DNA of 5,449 nucleotides from contig NZHB01000066.1 in NCBI GenBank assembly GCA_002691185.1, positions 1 through 5,449 of the forward strand, in the 5' to 3' direction. The translations under genes were made by a program, and so were the position numbers. Below the pieces are notes generated by a model. That model was not told the DNA's origin. It did no database searches and saw only the letters and a list, made by a program, of their open reading frames with translations. The DNA comes from SAR116 cluster bacterium (GTDB lineage Bacteria; Pseudomonadota; Alphaproteobacteria; Puniceispirillales; Marisalimonadaceae). The number at the start of each line of letters is the position of its first letter. Position 1 is the stretch's first letter. Below, in pieces: positions 1 to 5,449 of the stretch.

Positions 1-903
1 CCTCAAACCCATATAATCACAAAAAGTGGCACTCCTACAATGGGAGGATTACTTATACTCTTTGCTTTTACAATCTCTACAATTTTGTGGGCAAAACTTG
101 ACAATATATACATTTGGATAATTTTAGGTGTTGCCTTATCATTTGGTCTAATTGGGCTTTTGGATGATTGGCTTAAAGTATCCAAAATGTCGAGTAATGG
201 CCTTAAAAGTTATCAAAAAATAATTCCACAAATTTTAGTAGCATTTGTAGCAGCATGGTTTATAGGCGAGAACACCCCTCCAAACTATCAAAATTCATTA
301 TCTATTCCATTGCTAAAAGAAGGTTTGTTTTTTATAGGTACCTTGTACATTCCTTTTACCATTTTAGTCATAGTAGGATCCTCAAATGCTGTAAACTTAA
401 CAGATGGCTTAGATGGCCTTGCAATTGTTCCTGTTATGATTGCAGCTAGTTCATTAGCTATAGTTGTATACTTAGTAGGACATATAAATTTTTCTAGTTA
501 CCTACAAATAAATTATGTTCCTGGCGTAGGTGAAATTGCCGTCTTCTTGGGAGCAATAATTGGTTCTGGACTGGGATTTCTATGGTTTAACGCACCACCA
601 GCAATGGTGTTTATGGGAGACACAGGCTCACTGTCACTAGGAGGAGTAATTGGTGTCAGCGCTTCAGCTTCAAGACATGAATTAGTTCTAATTATAATTG
701 GAGGTCTATTTGTTCTGGAAACTATATCTGTAATTGTACAAGTTATCTCCTTTAAACTTACAGGTAAACGAGTATTTAGAATGGCACCATTACACCATCA
801 TTTTGAACAAAAAGGATGGCCAGAGGCAACTATTGTAATCAGATTTTGGATAATAGCAGTTATCCTAGCCTTAATAGGCCTATCAACGCTCAAGCTTAGG
901 TAA
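1..903 (+). CDS. mraY: Phospho-N-acetylmuramoyl-pentapeptide-transferase MraY (5' end cut by window)
   Basis: MraY is an integral inner-membrane enzyme. It transfers phospho-MurNAc-pentapeptide from its UDP carrier to undecaprenyl phosphate, making lipid I. The reading frame is open from base 1 ([16 protein letters not shown], the family's first cytoplasmic loop) to the TAA at 901-903. About 300 residues are visible of the usual 360 or so, so roughly 60 N-terminal residues lie upstream. The ATG at 40 is an internal Met (TPTMGG), not the start. Visible motifs, in window codons, are the DD pair of LLDDWLK at 55-56, [12 protein letters not shown] at 129-140, FMGD with its catalytic-candidate Asp at 207 (bases 619-621), and the HHH triad of [12 protein letters not shown] at 265-267. 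Several hydrophobic membrane segments separate these loops, as in the family. The C-terminus ends STLKLR, close to ATLKVR in E. coli. murD follows after 5 nt. The wording of the C-terminal third is typical of Alphaproteobacteria. I see no missing key residue. Confidence 0.98.
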   Translation, partial: PQTHIITKSGTPTMGGLLILFAFTISTILWAKLDNIYIWIILGVALSFGLIGLLDDWLKVSKMSSNGLKSYQKIIPQILVAFVAAWFIGENTPPNYQNSLSIPLLKEGLFFIGTLYIPFTILVIVGSSNAVNLTDGLDGLAIVPVMIAASSLAIVVYLVGHINFSSYLQINYVPGVGEIAVFLGAIIGSGLGFLWFNAPPAMVFMGDTGSLSLGGVIGVSASASRHELVLIIIGGLFVLETISVIVQVISFKLTGKRVFRMAPLHHHFEQKGWPEATIVIRFWIIAVILALIGLSTLKLR

Positions 904-911
904 TAAAATTG
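898..911 (+). promoter_or_regulatory. murD translation start: weak AGG and TTG codon
   Basis: The only Shine-Dalgarno-like bases before murD are AGG at 898-900, the last codon of mraY, 8 nt ahead of the TTG at 909-911. Between them lies only the mraY stop and A/T-rich sequence. A weak site and a non-ATG start suggest modest initiation that leans on ribosomes finishing mraY. The start is fixed by the in-frame TAG at 897-899 and by the lack of any other usable start before the GILGAGKSG loop. Confidence 0.6.
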
Positions 912-2237
912 AAAAAAAATATTGCATATTATAAAGACAAATACGTTGGAATTTTAGGAGCAGGTAAATCTGGTTTAGCTGCCGCAAAAATTTTAATAAA
1001 TTCAAATGCTAATATTTTTGTATTCGATGACCATTACCCAAGACCTTTATCTATAAAAAAATCTAATTGGAAAAACTATAAATTATGGCCATGGAAAAAC
1101 CTTATATCTATAGTCGTCAGTCCAAGTATACCAACTAATAATCGTCTTAAACACGAAGCTATTGAATTAGCAATTAAACATAAAGTAAAAATTATTAACG
1201 AGATTGATTTATTTTTTGAAACACAACCAACAGCAAAAATCGTTGGTATAACAGGTACCAATGGGAAATCAACTACAGTATCTCTTCTACATCACATATT
1301 AAATTTGAACAAAATTAGATGTGAAATTGGCGGAAATTTTGGATACCCTGCATGCCTTATAAATGATCCAGGTCATGAGGGTGTTATAATTCTTGAGCTC
1401 TCTAGCTATCAACTCGATGGAATAAAAAAATTAAAGTTGGATATAGCATCAATAATCAATATAAGTCCCGACCATATAGATTTTCATGAAACTTTCGACA
1501 AATATATTTCAAGCAAATTAAAAATATTAAGTTGCTTGAATATTAATGGAGTTTTAGTTTTCAACAAAAGTGACGAATTTTTAAAAGAAATAATTCAATC
1601 TCAAAAAAACACCTCAATCAAATTACTTGAAGCAGATGAAAGTTCTGTTGATGAATTTATAAATGATAATAATTATTTGAAAGGTACTCATAATTCTATC
1701 AACACATCTATTGCCATAACAATAGCAAAAAGACTTAATATTCAAGAATCTCAAATAAAATCAGCAATTGAAAGCTTTGTGGGTTTACCGCATAGAATGG
1801 AGCCTATTTATGTAAGTAAGAAATTTACAATAATTAATGATAGTAAATCTACTAATGGTGAATCAACTTCAGCAGCCCTATCCTCGTTTGACAATATATT
1901 TTGGATAGCAGGAGGCGAACCCAAGTCTGACGGTATTGGTCAAGCTAAAAAATATTTAAAAAAAGTAAACGAAGTCTTCTTAATAGGAAAATCAACAAAT
2001 TATTTTGAAAATGAAATAATAAAACATGCTCCTAAACTAAAGGTAAGCATAAGTTTTACATTAGACAAAGCTATACAAGATGCTATTGAATGCGCTAATC
2101 GAAGTAAGCTAAACGATTGTATTATCTTATTCTCTCCATCTGCTGCTAGTTTTGATCAATTTAAAAACTACGAAGATAGAGGAAATTATCTGAAAAAAAT
2201 TATTAAACAGAAGTTAGACGTCGGAGTTGCTAGTTAA
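909..2237 (+). CDS. murD: UDP-N-acetylmuramoyl-L-alanine--D-glutamate ligase MurD, TTG start
   Basis: MurD is a cytoplasmic ATP-dependent ligase that adds D-glutamate to UDP-MurNAc-L-alanine. The 442 residues match the usual length (438 in E. coli). The N-terminal domain opens with the nucleotide-binding-like loop GILGAGKSG (14-22). The central Mur ligase domain has P-loop GTNGKST (116-122), GGNFGYPA (141-148), ELSSYQLD (163-170), the metal-site segment PDHID (His189) and SSKLKI, whose Lys203 matches the carbamylated lysine of the family. The C-terminal domain has GLPHRME (292-298), NDSKSTN (310-316) and SPSAASFDQFKNYEDRG (409-425). The start is TTG at 909. An in-frame TAG at 897-899 blocks extension, no other ATG, GTG or TTG occurs in the first 20 or so codons, and the only ATG in the frame is codon 297. 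Codons 2-4 form a run of eight A. The gene starts 5 nt after mraY, and its TAA overlaps the ATG of ftsW by one base. MurD identity is secure over MurC, E or F from the C-terminal motifs. Confidence 0.98.
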   Translation: MKKNIAYYKDKYVGILGAGKSGLAAAKILINSNANIFVFDDHYPRPLSIKKSNWKNYKLWPWKNLISIVVSPSIPTNNRLKHEAIELAIKHKVKIINEIDLFFETQPTAKIVGITGTNGKSTTVSLLHHILNLNKIRCEIGGNFGYPACLINDPGHEGVIILELSSYQLDGIKKLKLDIASIINISPDHIDFHETFDKYISSKLKILSCLNINGVLVFNKSDEFLKEIIQSQKNTSIKLLEADESSVDEFINDNNYLKGTHNSINTSIAITIAKRLNIQESQIKSAIESFVGLPHRMEPIYVSKKFTIINDSKSTNGESTSAALSSFDNIFWIAGGEPKSDGIGQAKKYLKKVNEVFLIGKSTNYFENEIIKHAPKLKVSISFTLDKAIQDAIECANRSKLNDCIILFSPSAASFDQFKNYEDRGNYLKKIIKQKLDVGVAS

Positions 2238-2239
2238 TG
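2223..2239 (+). promoter_or_regulatory. ftsW ribosome binding site and TAATG junction
   Basis: GGAG at 2223-2226 lies 10 nt before the ftsW ATG (2237-2239), inside the last codons of murD. The murD stop TAA (2235-2237) shares its last A with the ATG. This arrangement is typical of termination-reinitiation coupling. The coupling itself is inferred, not shown. Confidence 0.65.
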
Positions 2240-3370
2240 ATTATAACTCGTTCTGACAGATCAAATATTGCTCTATGGTGGTGGACTATAGATAGATACC
2301 TTTTGACAGGTTTTTTTATGCTAATTCTAATAGGAATTTTTTTAGTAATGGCCTCAAGTCAATACTTAACACAAAGTCTGAATTTATCTTCTCATTACTT
2401 TACCTTAAGACATATTTTATTTGGAGCATTAAGCATTCCAATCATAATTTCTTTTTCAATTTTAAACAAAAGACAAATTAAAATTATAAGCATTTTAGGA
2501 ATGGTGATATCCATTTTACTAATATTTTCAACTGTGGTAGATGGAGACAAAATAAAAGGTGCGCAAAGATGGCTCTATATAGGAAATATAAGCTTCCAGC
2601 CAAGTGAGGTGTGTAAACCTTTCTTCATAATTTTTAATGCTTGGGTACTATCACTGTGGGCAGAAAAGAAAAATTTTCCAGGCTGGATTTGGTCTATCAC
2701 GTCAATAAGCATAATTTCAGCTTTGTTATTATTACAACCAGATTTAGGAATGACTATTCTATTTATATTTACTTGGGGTTTTCAGCTATTTATTACAGGG
2801 ATTCCCCTAATTATTATTATTCTTTTAATAATATCGTTCCCAATTTTCATGATAATTTCCTATCATAATTTTGATCACGTTAAAATTAGAATTGATAGTT
2901 TCATTGAAGGTACTACTTACCAGGTTTCAAAATCCTTGCAATCTTTTGAAGCAGGTGGACTATTAGGGAAAGGTCCAGGAGAAGGGTTGTATAAAAAATC
3001 TTTGCCTGATGCCCATTCTGATTTCGTTTTTGCGGTAGCTGCTGAAGAATATGGCGTTCTTATATGTAGCTTTGTTATAATTGTTTACGCATCAATTATA
3101 CTTAGATCACTATTCTACACTATTCGAAATGATAATTTATTTTTAATATTGGCTGTAGGCGGCCTTGCTTTTCAATTTGGTTTCCAATCACTTATACATA
3201 TGGCAAGCAATACAGATCTTATACCTACCAAAGGGATGACGCTTCCTTTCTTATCTTATGGAGGATCTTCTATTTTAGCGTCTGCAATCACGGCAGGGAT
3301 GCTTTTAGGACTGACAAGAACAAACAACTCACTAGTGCCAATTACAAGGCAATTTCATGAAAAAAGATAA
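2237..3370 (+). CDS. ftsW: Septal peptidoglycan glycosyltransferase FtsW (SEDS family)
   Basis: FtsW is the divisome SEDS protein. It polymerises lipid II into glycan strands at the septum, working with the transpeptidase FtsI (PBP3). The protein has 377 residues (E. coli 414), a common length for homologues lacking the long N-terminal tail. It reads as about ten membrane segments, roughly at 20-40, 56-75, 80-100, 126-143, 150-167, 168-186, 188-208, 268-290, 300-320 and 340-360. SEDS signatures are KGAQRW (107-112), QPSE (121-124), QPDLG (167-171), and LPDAHSDFVFAVAAEE in the large periplasmic loop, where Asp262 matches the catalytic aspartate. KGMTLPFLSYGGSS follows at 332-345. The start at 2237 keeps the RSDRS....WWWTIDR N-terminus that I recognise from alphaproteobacterial FtsW. 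RodA is the paralogue to exclude. The murD/murG neighbourhood and this N-terminus favour FtsW. The ATG overlaps the murD stop (TAATG), and the last 14 nt overlap murG, which implies translational coupling. Confidence 0.96.
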   Translation: MIITRSDRSNIALWWWTIDRYLLTGFFMLILIGIFLVMASSQYLTQSLNLSSHYFTLRHILFGALSIPIIISFSILNKRQIKIISILGMVISILLIFSTVVDGDKIKGAQRWLYIGNISFQPSEVCKPFFIIFNAWVLSLWAEKKNFPGWIWSITSISIISALLLLQPDLGMTILFIFTWGFQLFITGIPLIIIILLIISFPIFMIISYHNFDHVKIRIDSFIEGTTYQVSKSLQSFEAGGLLGKGPGEGLYKKSLPDAHSDFVFAVAAEEYGVLICSFVIIVYASIILRSLFYTIRNDNLFLILAVGGLAFQFGFQSLIHMASNTDLIPTKGMTLPFLSYGGSSILASAITAGMLLGLTRTNNSLVPITRQFHEKR

Positions 3371-3374
3371 AATG
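3346..3374 (+). promoter_or_regulatory. murG ribosome binding site; two possible starts
   Basis: AAGG at 3346-3349 lies 7 nt before the ATG at 3357, which is good spacing and favours that start. It lies inside ftsW. A second in-frame ATG at 3372-3374, one base after the ftsW stop, would remove five residues (MKKDK). It is preceded only by a weak A-rich AAAGATA. Both starts give an intact ATGGTGGH loop. Confidence 0.6.
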
Positions 3375-4523
3375 AAAAAGGAAAATAAAAAACAAGTGAT
3401 ATTAATTGCAACAGGTGGAACTGGTGGACATATATTCCCTGCCCTATCAATCATTAGTCAACAAAAGTTTGATGGATATCTTATCATTACTGATAAGAGA
3501 GGCGAAAATTATTTTACAAAGTTTTTAGATAAAAAAAATATAAACGCTCAGATGTATGTTCAAAAAGTTATAAGTCCAAGTCAAAAATTAATTATTAATA
3601 AATTTATTTCACTTTTTTATTTTGGAATATCATTCTTAAAGTCAATTATATTAATCATCAAACATCAACCTGATATAGCTATAGGGTTTGGAGGATACCC
3701 CTCCATTTCACCTATTTTAGCTGCTAAGTTTTTTGGCATAGACACAATAATTCATGAGCAAAATGCCGTTGTTGGAAGAGCAAATAAACTATTAAGTCAT
3801 ATTTCAAATCTTGTAGCTTTGTCGTTTAAAGATACAAAAAATATTAGAAGCTATAAAAATTTTATTTATTCAGGAAATCCAGTAAGGGATGAATTCTATA
3901 AAATTGGAAAAACTAAGTATGAGCTTCCAAAAAATAAAAATAAATTAAATATTTTAATATATGGAGGAAGCCTAGGAGCAAGCTTTTTTTCAGAGTATGT
4001 AACATCAATTTTTTGTTCAATGCCTGAGGAAATTAAAAAAAGAATAAAAATAATTCAACAAGTAAGAAAAGAAGATTTTCAAAAAGTTCAAGATAAATAT
4101 CTTCAAAATAAAATTGAATGTGAACTAAATGTTTTTTTTGAAAATATCTTCATAAAATTTAGCTCAGCTCATCTTGTAATAACAAGAGCAGGAGGTTCAA
4201 CAGTTGCAGAAATAATTACTTCAAAAAAACCTGCAATTTTAGTTCCATACCCTAATTCCTTAGATAATCATCAAACAGAAAACTCACAAATCATTAAAGG
4301 TAACGGCGGATGGATTTTTGAAGAAAACAAAAATAAAATTAATGAATTAAATAAGCTAATAGGTAGTATTTTAAAAAATCCTAAAAAGCTTATTGAAGCT
4401 AATCAAAAGCTAAACAAATTATCAAAAAAGCTAGATGGATTTTTAAACTATAAAACCCCTACAGTTTTTTTAATCGATCTCCTAATGGAGCGGAATTTAA
4501 TTAATAAAAAGGGAGTTACCTAA
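3357..4523 (+). CDS. murG: UDP-GlcNAc:lipid I N-acetylglucosaminyltransferase MurG
   Basis: MurG is a GT-B, GT28-family enzyme on the inner face of the cytoplasmic membrane. It adds GlcNAc from UDP-GlcNAc to lipid I, making lipid II. The N-terminal acceptor domain shows the glycine loop ATGGTGGHIFPA (18-29), GFGGYPS (110-116), HEQNAVVGRAN (133-143) and GNPVR (173-177). The C-terminal donor domain shows the second glycine loop GGSLGA (203-208), QQVR (234-237), RAGGSTVAE with the conserved Glu285, and LDNHQTEN (302-309), which corresponds to the donor-sugar-binding region. At 388 residues it is longer than E. coli MurG (355). The extra length lies in a Lys-rich N-terminal tail (MKKDKMKKENKKQ) and a longer C-terminus. 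The start at 3357 overlaps ftsW by 14 nt and has AAGG 7 nt upstream. An in-frame ATG at 3372 is the alternative. The gene is very A-rich, with many Lys and Asn codons, but shows no break in frame. Confidence 0.97.
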   Translation: MKKDKMKKENKKQVILIATGGTGGHIFPALSIISQQKFDGYLIITDKRGENYFTKFLDKKNINAQMYVQKVISPSQKLIINKFISLFYFGISFLKSIILIIKHQPDIAIGFGGYPSISPILAAKFFGIDTIIHEQNAVVGRANKLLSHISNLVALSFKDTKNIRSYKNFIYSGNPVRDEFYKIGKTKYELPKNKNKLNILIYGGSLGASFFSEYVTSIFCSMPEEIKKRIKIIQQVRKEDFQKVQDKYLQNKIECELNVFFENIFIKFSSAHLVITRAGGSTVAEIITSKKPAILVPYPNSLDNHQTENSQIIKGNGGWIFEENKNKINELNKLIGSILKNPKKLIEANQKLNKLSKKLDGFLNYKTPTVFLIDLLMERNLINKKGVT

Positions 4524-4528
4524 GCATG
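4511..4528 (+). promoter_or_regulatory. murC ribosome binding site
   Basis: GGGAG at 4511-4515, preceded by a run of A, is the strongest Shine-Dalgarno-like sequence in the window. It lies 10 nt before the murC ATG at 4526. It falls within the last codons of murG (…KKGVT). Together with the 2-nt gap to murC this gives murC its own good initiation signal inside the shared transcript. Confidence 0.7.
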
Positions 4529-5449
4529 CTAAGGTCTCCTCAAAATCTAGGTATAATCCACTTTATTGGAATTGGCGGCATTGGAATGAGTGGTATTGCT
4601 GAAATACTTCACCAATCAGGTTACCATGTTCAAGGCAGTGATATTAGTCAAAGTAAAAATACAGAAAGGTTAACAAAGCTTGGAATAAAGATTTTTTTAA
4701 ACCAAAAAAAATCAAATATAACAAATACCAAAATAGTAGTTGTATCTACAGCAATTTCTGAAAGTAACGAAGAATTAAAAGTAGCCAAAAAACTTCATAT
4801 ACCAATAGTACATAGATCAGAAATGCTAGGTGAGTTAATGAGATTAAAGCAATCCATTGCTATAGCTGGCACTCATGGGAAAACTACTACCACTTCGCTA
4901 ATCGCAAAAATGATAGAAGAAAATGGAATGGATCCAACAATTATTAACGGCGGTATCATTTCTTCTTTAGATAGCAATGCAAGATTAGGTAAAGGTGAGT
5001 GGATGGTTGTGGAAGCTGACGAAAGTGATGGAAGCTTTGCAAAATTAAACCCAACTGCTGCAGTAATTACCAACATTGATTTAGAACATCTAGATTATCA
5101 TAAAACAGAGGAAAATTTATTATCAGCTTTTCAGAATTTTATTTTATCAATACCCTTTTATGGTTTTGCCTGCCTGTGCATTGATCATCCTAGAGTTCAA
5201 AAACTTATTTCTAAATTAGATAATAAAAAAGTTATTACATATGGTCTGTCAGCAAATGCAGATATACGAGCAACAAATATCACATATGAAAATAATAAAA
5301 TGAAATTTAAATTACAAAGCCCCATCTCTGATAGTTTTGAAATAGAATTTTCAATGATTGGAAAACATAACATTCAAAACGCCCTCGCGACCATAGCAGT
5401 TGGCATTGAACTAAATATTCCATTACTAAAAATCAAAGACACCTTAAAG
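4526..5449 (+). CDS. murC: UDP-N-acetylmuramate--L-alanine ligase MurC (3' end cut by window)
   Basis: MurC is the cytoplasmic ligase that starts the stem peptide by joining L-alanine to UDP-MurNAc with ATP. The frame runs open for 308 codons from ATG 4526 to the window edge. The family usually has about 460-490 residues, so the N-terminal domain and most of the central domain are visible and the C-terminal domain is missing. Motifs are the Rossmann-like loop FIGIGGIGMSGIAE (13-26), HRSEMLGELM before the P-loop AGTHGKTTTT (G115, K119, T120), NGG in TIINGGII, EADESDGS (163-170), NIDLEHLDYH (His188) and GKHNIQNALA (from 279). IGGIGMSG and THGKT separate MurC from MurD, E and F. Mpl, which shares these folds, is less likely given the dcw position. 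The start is supported by GGGAG 10 nt upstream, inside the murG 3' end, and lies 2 nt after the murG stop. No frameshift or missing key residue is seen in the part present. Confidence 0.97.
   Translation, partial: MLRSPQNLGIIHFIGIGGIGMSGIAEILHQSGYHVQGSDISQSKNTERLTKLGIKIFLNQKKSNITNTKIVVVSTAISESNEELKVAKKLHIPIVHRSEMLGELMRLKQSIAIAGTHGKTTTTSLIAKMIEENGMDPTIINGGIISSLDSNARLGKGEWMVVEADESDGSFAKLNPTAAVITNIDLEHLDYHKTEENLLSAFQNFILSIPFYGFACLCIDHPRVQKLISKLDNKKVITYGLSANADIRATNITYENNKMKFKLQSPISDSFEIEFSMIGKHNIQNALATIAVGIELNIPLLKIKDTLK

Larger units (their letters stand above)
1..5449 (+). other. Segment of the dcw (division and cell wall) operon
   Basis: Five co-directional genes in the order mraY-murD-ftsW-murG-murC match the conserved dcw cluster of Proteobacteria. 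Junctions are +5, -1, -14 and +2 nt, and I see no hairpin followed by T-run and no promoter-like gap between genes. A promoter would be expected upstream of the window. In related genomes ftsI, murE and murF usually precede this block, and murB or ddl, ftsQ, ftsA and ftsZ usually follow. None of those is visible here. Confidence 0.93.

Noticed and set aside
40..42. ATG at 40 as the start of mraY
   Set aside because: The frame is open upstream to base 1 and encodes conserved MraY residues ([11 protein letters not shown]), so this Met is internal.
3..185. Reverse-strand reading frame of 60 residues over the start of the window
   Set aside because: It lies wholly antisense to the conserved mraY loop and DD motif region, has no recognisable motif, and is a shadow of mraY.
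255..449. Second forward frame of 64 residues inside mraY
   Set aside because: It overlaps the well-conserved [12 protein letters not shown] region in another frame, and its own translation has odd composition and no motif.
1076..1261. Reverse-strand frame of 61 residues inside murD
   Set aside because: It is antisense to the murD N-terminal domain and P-loop approach, with no family resemblance.
2641..2868. Second forward frame of 75 residues inside ftsW
   Set aside because: It is an out-of-frame reading of membrane segments with runs of Tyr/Asn, as expected for a frame-shifted AT-rich coding sequence.
3981..3991. T-run in murG considered as an intrinsic terminator
   Set aside because: It lies within the GGSLGASFF coding region, there is no clear GC-rich hairpin before it, and a terminator there would cut an essential gene.
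4873..5076. Reverse-strand frame of 67 residues inside murC
   Set aside because: It is antisense to the conserved P-loop to EADESDGS stretch of murC and shows no motif.
1..5449. A previously undescribed system hidden in the window
   Set aside because: All but a few bases are accounted for by five intact or window-truncated dcw genes with standard motifs. No extra domain, insertion, repeat array or unexplained gap was seen.

Overview
The window is a stretch of the division and cell wall (dcw) cluster of an AT-rich bacterium. All five genes lie on the + strand in the classical order mraY-murD-ftsW-murG-murC. The first gene lacks its 5' end and the last lacks its 3' end because the window cuts them. 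The sequences look alphaproteobacterial. The C-terminal part of MraY ([20 protein letters not shown], then [14 protein letters not shown]), the FtsW N-terminus (RSDRS....WWWTIDR), the MurG QQVR segment and the MurD WIAGGEPK segment are all forms I associate with that class. The low GC and high Lys/Asn/Ile content suggest an AT-rich, possibly streamlined (for example marine planktonic) lineage. That placement is an inference and goes no finer than class.

Layout: mraY (1-903, about 300 C-terminal residues), a 5-nt gap, murD (909-2237, TTG start), a 1-nt TAATG overlap, ftsW (2237-3370), a 14-nt overlap, murG (3357-4523), a 2-nt gap, and murC (4526-5449, first 308 codons). No intergenic space is long enough for an internal promoter or terminator, so the genes are almost certainly co-transcribed and partly translationally coupled. 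Each downstream gene's Shine-Dalgarno-like sequence lies inside the 3' end of the gene before it. No stretch over 300 nt lacks a gene, and I saw no RNA gene, mobile element, CRISPR array or notable repeat.

The products form one pathway. MurC and MurD add L-Ala and D-Glu to UDP-MurNAc in the cytoplasm. MraY transfers the finished phospho-MurNAc-pentapeptide to undecaprenyl phosphate to give lipid I. MurG adds GlcNAc to give lipid II. FtsW, a SEDS glycosyltransferase, polymerises lipid II into septal glycan. Every key motif I looked for is present and all frames are intact.

This is an ordinary core-genome region. I found no novel system. The points worth a second look are small: a forced TTG start for murD, the tight gene junctions, a choice of two starts with a Lys-rich N-terminus in MurG, and several 8-nt homopolymer runs inside essential genes.
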